Assembly: GCF_036320965.1 (NCBI RefSeq)
Contig: NC_092230.1
Location: forward strand, 48,612,094 to 48,676,093
Source: Panulirus ornatus
Taxonomy: Eukaryota; Arthropoda; Malacostraca; Decapoda; Palinuridae
DNA length: 64,000 nt
Direction of reading: 5' to 3'
This document shows positions 1 to 11,935 of this stretch, in pieces. The position numbers and the translations under genes are program-made. The number at the start of each line of letters is the position of its first letter. The first letter of the stretch is position 1. The notes beneath the pieces are model-generated. The model had not been told where the DNA came from. It saw only the letters and a program-made list of their open reading frames with translations, and made no database searches.

Positions 1-395
1 TCATGTGTGGTGGGGTGGCGATGGGAATGGATGAAGGCAGCAAGTATGAATATGTACATGTGTATATATGTATATGTCTGTGTATGTATATGTATGTATA
101 CGTTGAAATGTATAGGTAAGTGTATGTGTGGGCGTGTATGTATATACATGTGTATGTGAGTTTGTTGTGGCAGGATCGTGAAAGAAATGAATAAAGGCAA
201 GCAAGTATGAATATGTACATGTGTATATATGTAAATGGCTGTGTATGTGTATGTATGTATATGTTGATATGTATATATATGTATATGTGCTTGTATGGGC
301 ATCTATGCATATATATGCATATGAGTGGATGGGCCATTCTTTGTCTATTCCTCGCGCTACCTCGCTGACGTAGAAAACTGAGATTAAGTATGATA
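1..395 (+). mobile_element. RTE-family LINE 3' UTR fragment, partly duplicated
   Basis: TG/TA-rich 3' UTR sequence ending in the family tail (gggccattct... cgctacctcgctgacg) and an AT-rich end. Positions 22-165 and about 195-310 are related to each other (both run from aggca(a)gcaagtatgaatatgtacatgtg into microsatellite), so the UTR is duplicated in tandem. No coding sequence. Confidence 0.65.
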
Positions 396-407
396 ATAAA
401 TAAATAA

Positions 408-1060
408 ATTTTAAAATGGTTTGGACTCATGGAGAGAATGAGTGAGGAAAGATTGACAAAGAAAATATATGAGTCAGAGGTGGAGGGAAGGAGAAGCGGG
501 AGACCAAATTGGAGGTGGAATGATGGAGTGAAAAAGATTATGAGCAACTGGGGCATGAACATACGGGAGGGTGAAAGGCATGCAAGCAACAGAGTGAATT
601 GGAAAGACGTGGTATACTGGGGTCGACATACTGTCAATGGATTGAACCAGGGCATGTGAAGTGTCTGGGGTGAACCATGGAGAGGTCTGTGGGGCCTAGA
701 TGTGGAAAGGGGGCTGTGGTTTTGGAGCATTACACATGGCAGCTAGAGACAGAGTGTGAACAAATGTGGCCTTTTTTTTTTTGTCTGTTCCTGGCGCTGC
801 CTTGCTGGAGGGGAGATGCTAATTCATGTCTGGCAGGGCAGAGACAGGAATGGAGGAAGGCAGCAAGTATGGATATGTACATGTGTATATATGTATATGT
901 CTGTATGTATATGTATGTATATGTTGAAATATATATGTATGTATATGTGCGTGTGTGGGCATTTATGTATATACATGTGTATGTGGGTGGATTAGGCCAT
1001 TCCTCGTCTGTTTCCTTGCACTACCTCACTAATGCAGGGGACAGTGGTTAAGTATAATAA
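408..1060 (+). mobile_element. RTE LINE 3' fragment (C-terminus and long 3' UTR)
   Basis: Starts inside the C-terminal ORF region ([16 protein letters not shown], RRSGRPNWRW-like) at about residue 928 of the 998-residue family protein and runs through a long 3' UTR to the terminal tail and ATAAATAAATAAAT end. 5'-truncated, as expected of LINE retroposition. Belongs to the long-3'UTR subtype. Confidence 0.75.
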
Positions 1061-2337
1061 ATAAATAAATACATATATATATCTGAGGTACTGTAGACTT
1101 TAAAAAGCCTTTCAAATCCTTGGGATTTTCTAAATGAAACAACAGCAATAGTCCCCTACAAGTTCTCTCAATATCTAACTTGTTTCCTGTTTCAATATTA
1201 TCACTTCCACATTTTCTCTGATTTAGAACCCTCCCTATTATTGTCTTAACTAGTAGCATTCAATGAAAAATAATGCTCAACATTATATGTTCCAAAACCT
1301 TTATTGTGTTGACACATTATAGAACAGAATTACTGCATTTCCAAAGCTTATAGTAGTGATGAGCTACAGTTGTATTTCAACATTTGAAATACTCTATAAT
1401 TAAAAAACATATTTCTTATGCTTCATTGTTTGCCACCAACCTTTGACTGGTAATGGTTTGTCTGTCGTGTTTAGAGCAACATTTGAAAACTTGAGGGTTA
1501 GATTTCAACGATGCACAGTCTCCCACACATCTCTGCTTCGCCTCTTCCTCGGTTCAACAAATCAGGTCCTTTCGTCTCCTTGATTCTTCTTGTTCTTCGT
1601 GTGTAATGTCTACAAGGTTAATAAAGATCCCGGTTACTTTACATGTTTCAGGTATCTTAGAGGAAAGGCTTTTATCATCAAAGGATCTTCTTGTTTTGTA
1701 TGTGCGGCTTATATTGATGGTGGGCGGAAGATGTGACCAGGATTCACACGGCAGAGCAGACGAAAACTGTTGTAAACAAAGCGGGATACGCACCTACGGT
1801 AACCCTGGGAGGCTACGAGCCTACTGTACCTTCATCATAAAATCTTTAGAACATTTATCTGTCCAAGATTATCATCACTGTCACTGTCCCTCTACACTTA
1901 TGTTTTTCTTTACTTTTTTGTGCCCCTCATCTCCCTTATTTCTCTTTTTTTAGTATTTTTTCTGTTAACAATGTTAAAAACAAAACCTTTTTATGGAATA
2001 AGTTGGATGTTAATGTAAATGTAACTAACTTTGAATTCTTCTACGTTATTGCTAGTAACTATGTAGTGCTAATAAGTAGGTTCTTTAATATCAGCGTTTT
2101 ATCATTTATAAATCATTGTTTTTTTTTTTAACTATTTTTGTACTTTTTCATTGCTATTCTTTACCGTGTGCCATGTATTATGACTACATTAACAGCATTC
2201 GCATATGCTTTGAATGCTAACTTTTTTTGAATATATACATATGCTCACATTATATACTTTTTAAAATAAATCAGCTCATCTCTAATTACTCTTCATCAGT
2301 TAGTCTATTTCCTTTAATTTTCACTTTTATTTCTTTT
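1061..2337. other. No gene recognised; GC-richer patch at 1500-1830
   Basis: Mostly AT-rich sequence without homology I recognise. The 1500-1830 part is less AT-rich and stays open on both strands over 80-115 codons, which could be an unrecognised exon, a 5' UTR or an old repeat. Nothing in the translations matches a family I know. Confidence 0.3.
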
Positions 2338-2413
2338 ATTACACTTGATCGTCGTTTCTCGCGTCAACAAGATAGCGGCAGGAAACAAATGAAGAACGAC
2401 CCATCCACTCACT

Positions 2414-2509
<96 letters not shown>

Positions 2510-2566
2510 ATCATACTTTGTCGCTGTCTCCCTCGTTAGCGAGGTAGCGCAAGGAAACAGTCGAAA
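2338..2566 (-). mobile_element. Two inverted RTE 3' tails around an (AC)n(AT)n microsatellite
   Basis: Reverse-complement tail at 2349-2405 (older variant, ...aggaaacaaatgaagaacgacccatcc), then (AC)n and about 85 nt of (AT)n, then a second reverse tail at 2512-2566 (ctttgtcgctgtctccctcgttagcgagg...). The second tail abuts a plus-strand RT fragment of the same family without a gap. Confidence 0.65.
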
Positions 2567-4020
2567 GAATGGATCTGGAGAAGGCATATGATAGAGCTGA
2601 TAGAGATGCTCTGTGGAAGGTTTTAAGAATATATGGTGAGGGAGGCAAGTTGTTAGAAGCAGTGAAAAGTTTTTATCGAGGATGTAAGGCATGTGTACGT
2701 GTAGGAAGAGAGGAAAGTGATTGGTTCTCAGTGAGTGTAGGTTTGCGGCAGGGGTGTGTGATGTCTCCATGGTTGTTTAATTTGTTTATGGATGGGGATG
2801 TTAGGGAGGTGAATGCAAGAGTTTTGGAAAGAGGGGCATGTAAGAAACTGCAGAAGCTGATGACTGAGTTTGGTAAAGTGTGTGAAAGAAGAAAGTTAAG
2901 AGTAAATGTGAATAAGAGCAAGGTTATTAGGTACAGTAGAGTTGAGGGTCAAGTCAATTGGGAGGTAAGTTTGAATGGAGAAAAACTGGAGGAAGTAAAG
3001 TGTTTTAGATATCTGGGAGTGGATCTGGCAGCGGATGGAACCATGGAAACGGAAGTGAATCATAGGGTGGGGGAGGGGGCGAAAATTCTGGGAGCCTTGA
3101 AGAATGTTTGGAAGTCGAGAACATTATCTCGGAAAGCAAAAATGGGTATGTTTGAAGGAATAGTGGTTCCAACAATGTTGTATGGTTGCGAGGCGTGGGC
3201 TATGGATAAAGTTGTGCGCAGGAGGGTGGATGTGCTGGAAATGAGATGTTTGAGGACAATATGTGGTGTGAGGTGGTTTGATCGAGTAAGTAATGTAAGG
3301 GTAAGATAGTGGTGTGGAAATAAAAAGAGTGTGGTTGAGAGAGCAGAAGAGGGTGTTTTGAAATGGGTTGGTCACATGGAGAGAATGAGTGAGGAAAGAT
3401 TGACGAAGAGGATATATGTGTCAGAGGTGGAGGGAACGAGGAGAAGTGGGAGACCAAATTGGAGGTGGAAAGATGGAGTGAAAAAGATTTTGAGTGATCG
3501 GGGCCTGAACATGCAGGAGGGTGAAAAGCTTGCAAGGAATATAGTGAATTGGAACGATGTAGTATATCGGGGTTGACGTGCTGTCAATGGATTGAACCAG
3601 GGCATGTGAAGCGTCTGGGGTAAACCATGGAAAGTTGTGTGGGGCCTGGATGTGGAAAGGGAGCTGTGGTTTCGGTGCATTATTACATGACAGCTAGAGA
3701 CTGAGTGTGAACGAATGGGGCCTTTGGTGTCTTTTCCTAGAGCTACCTCGCACACATGAGGGGGGAGGGGGTTGTTATTCCATGTGTGGCAAGGTGGTGA
3801 TGGGAACAAATAAAGGCAGACAGTATGAATTATGTACATGTGTATATATGTATATGTCTGTGTGTATATATATGTGTACATTGAGATGTATAGGTATGTA
3901 TATTTGCGTGTGTGGACTTGTATGTATATACATGTGTATGTGGGCGGGTTGGGCCATTCTTTCGTCTCTTTCCTTGTGCTACATCGCTAACGCGGGAGAC
4001 AGCGACAAAGCAAAAAAAAA
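2567..4020 (+). mobile_element. RTE LINE copy, 5'-truncated, long 3' UTR
   Basis: Reads [20 protein letters not shown] (RT palm) through [13 protein letters not shown], then has an internal deletion that removes the FADD box (GAC joins directly to KKLQKLM). It continues to the C-terminus with a stop near 3307 and a frame resuming at 3331-3576. A 430-nt 3' UTR follows, ending in the tail (ctacatcgctaacgcgggagacagcgacaaag) and poly-A at about 4011-4020. A non-functional remnant. Confidence 0.85.
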
Positions 4021-4027
4021 AAATATA

Positions 4028-6972
4028 TATATATCTCTCCACCTCCAATTTGGTCTCTCACTTCTCCTCGTTCCCTCCACCTCTGACACATATATCCTCT
4101 TGGTCAATCTTTCCTCACTCATTCTCTCCATGTGACCAAACCATTTCAAAACACCCTCTTCTGTTCTTTCAACCACACTCTTTTCATTACCACACATCTC
4201 TCTTACCCTTTCATTACTTACTTGATCAAACCACCTCACACCACATATTGTCCTCAAACATCTCATTTCCAACACATCCACCCTCCTCTGCATAACTCTA
4301 TCTATAGCCCACGCTTCGCGACCATATAACATTGTTGGAACCACTATTCCTTCAAACATACCAATTTTTGCTTTCCGAGATAATGTTCTCAACTTCTACA
4401 CATTTTTCAATGCTCCCAGAACTTTTGCCCCCTCCCCCACCTTATGATTCACTTCCGCTTCCATGGTTCCATCTGCTGCCAGATCCACTCCCAGATATCT
4501 AAAATACTTCACTTCCTCCAGTTTTTCTCCATTCAAACTTACCTCCTAAGTGACTTGTCTCTCAACCCTACTGTACCTAATAACCTTGCTCTTATTCACT
4601 TCTACTCTCAGCATTCTTTCACACACTTTACCAAACTCAGTCACCAGCTTCTGCAGTTTCTCACATGAATCAGCCACCAGCACTGTATCATCAGCGAACA
4701 ACAACTGACTCACTTCCCAAGCTCTTTCATCCACAACAGACTGCATACTTGCCCCTCTTTCCAAGACTCTTGCATTCACCTTCCTAACAACCCCATCCAT
4801 AAACAAATCAAACAACCATGGAGACATCATGCACCCCTGCTGCAAACCAATCACTTTTCTCTCTTCCTACATGTACACATGCTTTACATCCTTGATACAA
4901 ACTTTTCATTGCTTGTAACAACTTACCTCCCACACCATACATTCTTAATACCTCCACAGAGCATCTCTATGAGTTCTATCATATGCCTTCTCCAGATCCA
5001 TAAATGCTACATACAAATCCATTTGCTTTTCTAAGTATTTCTCACATACATTCTTCAAAGCAAATACCTGATCCACACATCCTCTACCACTTCTGAAACC
5101 ACACTGCTCTTCCCCAGTCTGATGCTCTGTACATGCCTTCACCCTCTCAACCAATACCCTCCCATATAATTTCCCAGGAATACTCAACAAACTTACACCT
5201 CTGTAATTTGAGCACTCACTCTTATCCCCTTTGCCTTTGTACAATGGCACTATGCAAGCATTCCGCCAGTCCTCAGGCACCTCACCATGAGTCATACATA
5301 CATTAAATATCCTTACCAACCAGTCAACAATACAGTCACCCCCTTTTTTAATAAATTCCACTGCAATACCATCCAAACCCACTGCCTTGCCAGCTTTCAT
5401 CTTCTGCAAAGCTTTTACTACCTCTTTTGTTTACCAAATCATTCTCCCTAACCCTCTCACTTTGCACATCACCTCGACCAAAACTCCCTTTATCTGCCAC
5501 TCTATCATCAAACACATTCAACAAACCTTCAAAATACTCACTCCATCTACTTCTCACATCACCACTACATGTTATCACCTCCCATTAGCCCCCTTCACTG
5601 ATGTTCCCATTTGTTCCCGTGTCTTAGCACTTTATTTACCTCCTTCCAAAACATCATTTCACTCTCCCTAAAATTTAATGATACTCTCTCACCTCAACTT
5701 TAATTTGCCCTCTTTTTCACCTCTTGCACCTTTCTCTTGACTTCCTGCCTCTTTCTTTTATACATCTCCCACTCATTTGCATTATTTCCCAGCAAAAATC
5801 GTCCAAATGCCTCTCTCTTCTCTTTCACTAATAATCTTACTTCTTCATCCCACCACTCACTACCTTTTCTAATCTGTCCATCTCCCACACCATCACTGCT
5901 TTCCTAAATACATCCCATTCCTCCCTCACTCCCCTTACCTCCTTTGTTCTCACCTAATTCCATTCTGTACTCAGTCTCTCCTGGTAATTCCTCACACAAG
6001 TCTCCTTCCCAAGCTCACTTACCTCACCACTCTCTTCACCCCAACATTCTCTCTTCTTTCTGAAAACCTCTACAAATCTTCACCTTTGCCTCCACAAGAT
6101 GATGATCAGACATCCCTCTCAACACATTAACATCCAAAAGTCTCTCTCTTGCACGCCTATCAATTAACATGTAATCTAAAATTGCTCTCTGGCCATCTCT
6201 CCTATTTACATACATATACTTATGTATATCTCTTTTTAAACCAGGTATTCCCAATCACCGGTCCTTTTTCAGCACATAAATCAACAAGCTCTTCACCATT
6301 TCCATTTACAACACTGAACACCCCATGTACACCAATTATTCCCACATCACATCACTCACCTTTGCATTCAAATCACCCATTATTATAACCCGGTCTTGTG
6401 CATCAAAACTACTAACACACTTATTCAGCTGCTCCCAAAACACTTGCCTTTCATGATCTTTCTTCTCATGCCTAGGTGCATTTGCACCAATAATCATCGA
6501 TCTCTCTCCATCCACTTTCAGTTTTACCCATATCAATCTAGAGTTTACTTTCTTACACTTTATCACATACTCCCACAGCTCCTGTTTCAGGAGTAGTGCT
6601 ACTCCTTCCCTTGCTCTTGTCGTCTCACTAACCCCTGACTTTACTCCCAAGACATTTCCAAACCACTCTTCCCCTTTACCCTTGAGCTTCGTTTCACTCA
6701 AGCGCCAAAACATCCAGGTTCCTTTCTTCAAACATACTACCTATCTCTCCTTTTTTCTCATCTTGGTTACATCCACACACATTTAGACACCCCAATCTGA
6801 GCCTTCAAGGAGGATTAGCACTCCCCGCGTGACTCCTTCTTCTGTTTCCCCATTTAGAAAGTTAAAATACAAGGAGGGGAGGGTTTCCAGCCCCCCCGCT
6901 CCCATCCCCTTTAGTCACCTTCTGTGACATGTGAGGAATGCATGGGAAGTATTCTTTCTCCCCTATCGCCAT
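4028..6972 (-). mobile_element. RTE LINE copy, nearly full length, frame-broken
   Basis: Minus-strand copy running from the 5' UTR (about 6972-6870) through endonuclease, linker, RT and C-terminus, truncated in the C-terminal region at 4028. Open segments include RT with LLFADDTVLVADS (4546-4854), the [14 protein letters not shown] region (4945-5409) and endonuclease (6036-6731). Several frameshifts and stops separate them. Its 3' end faces the poly-A of the preceding plus-strand copy across a short (TA)n. Confidence 0.8.
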
Positions 6973-8080
6973 GTATAATGCACTGAAACCACAGCTCCCT
7001 TTCCACATCCAGGCCCCACAGAACTTTCCATGGTTTACCCCAGACGCTTCATATGTCCTGGTTCAATCCATTGATAGCACGTCGACCCCGGTATACCACA
7101 TCATTCCAATTCACTCTATTCCTTGCACGCCTTTCACCCTCCTGCATGCTCATACCCCGATCACTCAAAATCTTTTTCACCCCATCCTGTTCCTTCAAGC
7201 ATACCCATCTTTGTTTTTTTCCTTCCAGACATTCTTCATCACTCCCAAAACCTTCGCCCCCTCCCCCACCCTGTGACTCACTTCCACTTCCACAGTTCCA
7301 ACCAATGCTAAGCCCACTCCCAGATATCTAAAACAGTTTACTTCCTCCAATTTTTCTCCATTCAAACTTACATCCAAATTCACTTGTCACACAACCCTAC
7401 TGAGCCTAATAATCTTACTCTTATTCACATTTACTCTGAACTTTCTCCTTTCACACACTTTTTTAAACTCAATCATCAACCTCTGCAGTCTCTCACCTGA
7501 ATCAGCCACTAGAGCTGTATCTTTGGCAAACAACAACTGACTTACTTCCCAGTCCCTTTCATTCACAACAGACTGCACACTCGCCCCTTTCTCTAAACCT
7601 CTTGCATTTACCTCCCTAACCACCCCATCCATAAACAAATTTAACAACCATGGGGACATCACACAGCCCTGCCACAAACAGACATTCACTGGGAAATAGT
7701 CACTCTCCTCTCTTCCTACTTGTACACATGCCTTACACCCTTGGTAAAAACTTTTTACTGCTTCTAGCAACTTACCTCCCACACCATATTCTCTTAAAAT
7801 TTTCTCCAGATCCATAAATGCTACATACAAGTCCATCTGTCTTTTGAAGTATTTCTCACATACATTCTTCAAAGCAAACACCTGATCCACACATCCTCTG
7901 CCACTTCTGAAACCACACTGCTCTTCCCCAATCTGATGCTCTGTACATGCCTTCACCCTCTCAGTCAATAGCCGCCCATATGATTGTCCAGGAATACTCA
8001 ACAAACTTATGACTGTGTAGTTTGAACACTCACCTTTATCCCCTTTGCCTTTGTACAAAGGCACTATGCATGCATTTATG
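6973..8080 (-). mobile_element. RTE LINE copy, 3' portion with broken ORF
   Basis: Directly abuts the 5' UTR of the 4028-6972 copy. Contains part of the long 3' UTR, C-terminal sequence (with a deletion of much of the Cys/Arg-rich end) and RT to about residue 545. FADD is altered to FAKD ([13 protein letters not shown]), so the RT active site is lost. Ends at the [13 protein letters not shown] region, where it joins unrelated TG/TA sequence. Confidence 0.75.
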
Positions 8081-8418
8081 TATATATGTGTGTACTTGAG
8101 TGGATGGGCCATTCTTCCTCTGTTTCCTGGTGTTATCTTGCTGATGCAGGAAACAGCGATTATCATAAACATAATAAACAAATAAATATATATGTATTTT
8201 TCTTTTTTTCAAACAAAGTCACCATTTCCCACATTAGCGAGGTAGCATTAAAACAGAGGACTGAGCCTTAGAGGGTATATCTTTACTTAGCCCCCTTCTC
8301 TGTTCCTTCTCTTGGAAAATTATATATGTATATAATCATACACATAATAGCTGTTTCTCATGTCAGCAAGGTAGTGCCAGGAAACAGATGAAGAATGGCC
8401 CATCCACTCATATACACA
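8081..8418. mobile_element. Older RTE-type 3' tails in both orientations
   Basis: A plus-strand tail at 8085-8165 (gggccattcttcctctgtttcctgg...gcaggaaacagcgat) and a minus-strand tail at 8338-8405 (gctgtttctcatgtcagcaagg...atgaagaatggcccatcc). Both follow a variant consensus with CCTGG and GGAAAC rather than the young CCTTGCG and GGGAGAC. Confidence 0.5.
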
Positions 8419-8619
8419 TTTTTTTTTTTTATACTTTGTCGCTGTCTCCCGCGTTTGCGAGGTAGCGCAAGGAAACAGACGAAAGAAATGGCCCAACCCC
8501 CCCCCCCCCATACACATGTACATACACACGTCCACACACGCAAATATACATACCTACACAGCTTTCCATGGTTTACCCCAGACGCTTCACATGCCTTGAT
8601 TCAATCCACTGACAGCACG

Positions 8620-11616
8620 TCAACCCCTGTATACCACATTGCTCCAATTCACTCTATTCCTTGCCCTCCTTTCACCCTCCTGCATGTTCAGGCCCCGATC
8701 ACACAAAATCTTTTTCACTCCATCTTTCCACCTCCAATTTGGTCTCCCTCTTCTCCTCGTTCCCTCCACCTCCGACACATATATCCTCTTGGTCAATCTT
8801 TCCTCACTCATTCTCTCCATGTGCCCAAACCATTTCAAAACACCCTCTTCTGCTCTCTCAACCACGCTCTTTTTATTTCCACACATCTCTCTTACCCTTA
8901 CGTTACTTACTCGATCAAACCACCTCACACCACACATTTTCCTCAAACATCTCATTTCCAGCACATCCATCCTCCTGTGCACATCTCTATCCATAGCCCA
9001 CGCCTCGCAACCATACAACATTGTTGGAACCACTATTCCTTCAAACATACCCATTTTTGCTTTCCGAGATAATGTTCTCGACTTCCACGCATTTTTCAAG
9101 GCTCCCAAAATTTTCGCCCCCTCCCCCACCCTATGATCCACTTCCGCTTCCATGGTTCCATCCACTGACAGATCCACTCCCAGATATCTAAAACACTTCA
9201 CTTCCTCCAGTTTTTCTCCATTCAAACTCACCTCCCAATTAACTTGACCCTCACCCCTACTGTACCTAATAACCTTGCTCTTATTCACATTTACTCTTAA
9301 CTTTCTTCTTCCACACACTTTACCAAACTCAGTCACCAGCTTCTGCAGTTTCTCACATGAATCAGCCACCAGCGCTGTATCATCAGCGAACAACAACTGA
9401 CTCACTTCCCAAGCTCTCTCACCCCCAACAGACTTCATACTTGCCCCTCTTTCCAGGACTCTTGCATTTACCCTCCTAACAACCCCATCCATAAACAAAT
9501 TAAACAACCATGGAGACATCACACACCCCTGCCGCAAACCTACATTCACTGAGAACCAATCACTTTCCTCTCTTCCTACACGTACACATGCCTTACATCC
9601 TCGATAAAAACTTTTCACTGCTTCTAACAACTTGCCTCCCACACCATATATTCTTAATACCTTCCACAGAGCATCTCTATCAACTCTATCATATGCCTTC
9701 TCCAGATCCATAAATGCTACATACAAATCCATTTGCTTTTCTAAGTATTTCTCACATACATTCTTCAAAGCAAACACCTGATCCACACATCCTCTACCAC
9801 TTCTGAAACCGCACTGCTCTTCCCCAATCTGATGCTCTGTACATGCCTTCACCCTCTCAATCAATACCCTCCCATATAACTTACCAGGAATACTCAACAA
9901 ACTTATACCTCTGTAATTTGAGCACTCACTCTTATCCCCTTTGCCTTTGTACAATGGCACTATGCACGGATTCCGCCAATCCTCAGGCACCTCACCATGA
10001 GTCATACATACATTAAATAACCTTACCAACCAGTCAACAATACAGTCACCCCCTTTTTTAATAAATTCCACTGCAATACCATCCAAACCTGCTGCCTTGC
10101 CGGCTTTCATCTTCCGCAAAGCTTTTACTACCTCTTCTCTGTTTACCAAATCATTTTCCCTAACCCTCTCACTTTGCACACCACCTCGACCAAAACACCC
10201 TATATCTGCCACTCTGTCATCAGACACATTCAACAAACCTTCAAAATACTCATTCCATCTCCTTCTCACATCACCGCTACTTGTTATCACCTCCCCATTT
10301 ACGCCCTTCACTGAAGTTCCCATTTGCTCCCTTGTCTTACGCACCCTATTTACCTCCTTCCAGAACATCTTTTTATTCTCCCTAAAATTTACTGATAGTC
10401 TCTCACCCCAACTCTCATTTGCCCTTTTTTTCACCTCTTGCACCTTTCTCTTGACCTCCTGTCTCTTTCTTTTATACTTCTCGCACTCAATTGCTTTTTT
10501 TCCCTGCAAAAATTGTCCAAATGCCTCTCTCTTCTCTTTCACTAATACTCTTACTTCTTCATCCCACCACTCACTACCCTTTCTAAACAGCCCACCTCCC
10601 ACTCTTCTCATGCCACAAGCATCTTTTGCGCAATCCATCACTGATTCCCTAAATACATCCCATTCCTCCCCCACTCCCCTTACTTCCATTGTTCTCACCT
10701 TTTTCCATTCTGTACACAGTCTCTCCTGGTACTTCCCCACACAGGTCTCCTTCCCAAGCTCACTTACTCTCACCACCTTCTTCACCCCAACATTCACTCC
10801 TCTTTTCTGAAAACCCATACTAATCTTCACCTTAGCCTCCACAAGATAATGACCAGACATCCCTCCAGTTGCACCTCTCAGCACATTAACATCCAAAAGT
10901 CTCTCTTTCGCACGCCTGTCAATTAACACGTAATCCAATAACGCTCTCTGGCCATCTCTCCTACTTACATAAGTATACTTATGTATATCTCGCTTTTTAA
11001 ACCAGGTATTCCCAATCATCAGTCCTTTTTCAGCACATAAATCTACAAGCTCTTCACCATTTCCATTTACAACACTGAACACCCCATGCATACCAATTAT
11101 TCCCTCAACTGCCACATTACTCACCTTTGCATTCAAATCACCCATCACTATAACCCGGTCTCGTGCATCAAAACCGCTAACACACTCATTCAGCTGCTCC
11201 CAAAACACTTGCCTCTCATGATCTTTCTTCTCATGCCCAGGTGCATATGCACCAATAATCACCCACCTCTCTCCATCAACTTTCAATTTTACCCATATTA
11301 ATCGAGAATTTACTTTCTTACATTCTATCACATACTCCCACAACTCCTGTTTCAGGAGTATTGCTACTCCTTCCCTTGCTCTTGTCCTCTCACTAACCCC
11401 TGACTTCACTCCCCAGACATTTCCAAACCACTCTTCCCCTTTACCCTTGAGCTTCGTTTCACTCAGAGCCAAAACATCCAGGTTCCTTTCCTCAAACATA
11501 CTACCTATCTCTCCTTTTTTCACATCTTGGTTACATCCACACACATTTAGGCACCCCACTCTGAGCCTTCGAGGAGGATGATCACTCCCCGCGTGACTCC
11601 TTCTTCTGTTTCCCAT
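8620..11616 (-). CDS. RTE-type retrotransposon polyprotein (APE endonuclease + reverse transcriptase)
   Basis: 998 residues, the start ATG lying right after the 5' UTR as in the other copies. Endonuclease landmarks: N24 (CLNVCG), E53 (LSETK), Y124 (GAYAP), D160/N162 (MGDLNAKV), D228 (LLDYVLID), and at 254-256 S-G-H where the family motif is S-D-H. RT landmarks: [10 protein letters not shown] (634-643), [10 protein letters not shown] (693-702), FADD (743-746). The C-terminus has YGCEAWA and [12 protein letters not shown], the basic GRP-type tail of RTE proteins. The product would nick target DNA and copy its own RNA by target-primed reverse transcription. The other copies (43114 onward and 53653 onward) keep Asp in S-D-H, so the intact ORF has lost a catalytic Asp. 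Expression is unknown. Confidence 0.85.
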   Translation of the reverse strand: MGNRRRSHAGSDHPPRRLRVGCLNVCGCNQDVKKGEIGSMFEERNLDVLALSETKLKGKGEEWFGNVWGVKSGVSERTRAREGVAILLKQELWEYVIECKKVNSRLIWVKLKVDGERWVIIGAYAPGHEKKDHERQVFWEQLNECVSGFDARDRVIVMGDLNAKVSNVAVEGIIGMHGVFSVVNGNGEELVDLCAEKGLMIGNTWFKKRDIHKYTYVSRRDGQRALLDYVLIDRRAKERLLDVNVLRGATGGMSGHYLVEAKVKISMGFQKRGVNVGVKKVVRVSELGKETCVGKYQERLCTEWKKVRTMEVRGVGEEWDVFRESVMDCAKDACGMRRVGGGLFRKGSEWWDEEVRVLVKEKREAFGQFLQGKKAIECEKYKRKRQEVKRKVQEVKKRANESWGERLSVNFRENKKMFWKEVNRVRKTREQMGTSVKGVNGEVITSSGDVRRRWNEYFEGLLNVSDDRVADIGCFGRGGVQSERVRENDLVNREEVVKALRKMKAGKAAGLDGIAVEFIKKGGDCIVDWLVRLFNVCMTHGEVPEDWRNPCIVPLYKGKGDKSECSNYRGISLLSIPGKLYGRVLIERVKACTEHQIGEEQCGFRSGRGCVDQVFALKNVCEKYLEKQMDLYVAFMDLEKAYDRVDRDALWKVLRIYGVGGKLLEAVKSFYRGCKACVRVGREESDWFSVNVGLRQGCVMSPWLFNLFMDGVVRRVNARVLERGASMKSVGGERAWEVSQLLFADDTALVADSCEKLQKLVTEFGKVCGRRKLRVNVNKSKVIRYSRGEGQVNWEVSLNGEKLEEVKCFRYLGVDLSVDGTMEAEVDHRVGEGAKILGALKNAWKSRTLSRKAKMGMFEGIVVPTMLYGCEAWAMDRDVHRRMDVLEMRCLRKMCGVRWFDRVSNVRVREMCGNKKSVVERAEEGVLKWFGHMERMSEERLTKRIYVSEVEGTRRRGRPNWRWKDGVKKILCDRGLNMQEGERRARNRVNWSNVVYRG

Positions 11617-11745
11617 TTTAGAAAGTTAATACAAGGAGGGGAGGATTTCCGGCCCCCCGCTCCCGTCCCCTCTAGTCGCTTTCTACGACACGCGAGGAAT
11701 ACGTGGGAAGTATTCTTTCACCCCTATCCCCAGGGATAATATACA
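11617..11745 (-). promoter_or_regulatory. GC-rich structured 5' UTR of RTE LINE
   Basis: Reverse complement of the block also seen at 42976-43099, 53509-53638 and, diverged, near 6868-6972. Contains the stem GTCG-tagaaag-CGAC enclosed by CCTC...GAGG, then a G-rich run and cctcccctcc that can pair with gaggggac. Much more GC-rich than its surroundings; likely promoter and/or structured RNA leader. Confidence 0.5.
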
Positions 11746-11796
11746 TATATATATATACATATACACACACACACACATACACACACATACGCACAT

Positions 11797-11827
<31 letters not shown>

Positions 11828-11935
11828 CATATGAAAAATGTAAGAAACAATTTAGAAAACAAACTTTTAGCTTGAAATGAATGAAAAAAAATGAATGTCA
11901 CATAATGGTTCAACCTCTGGCTATATGTACATATA

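Larger units (their letters stand above)
8419..11935 (-). mobile_element. Full-length RTE-clade LINE with uninterrupted ORF
   Basis: Extent: poly-A (8419-8430), short 3' UTR with terminal stem-loop (8431-8619), a 998-codon ORF (8620-11616), a GC-rich structured 5' UTR (11617-11745), a (TG)n tract (about 11746-11830) and a shared leader up to 11935. Single-ORF APE endonuclease + RT organisation of about 1000 residues is typical of the RTE clade. It is the best-preserved of the copies here. Confidence 0.85.

Noticed and set aside
2227..2770. ORFs rich in Tyr-Ile or Thr-His at 2227-2547 and 2339-2770.
   Set aside because: They are translations of (AT)n and (AC)n microsatellite.
8395..11301. Plus-strand ORFs of 100-240 codons opposite the RTE ORF (e.g. 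8395-9072, 10097-10810), and the same at 43906-46333 and 55175-56042.
   Set aside because: They are antisense shadows; the same Pro/Ser/His-rich frames recur opposite every RTE copy.
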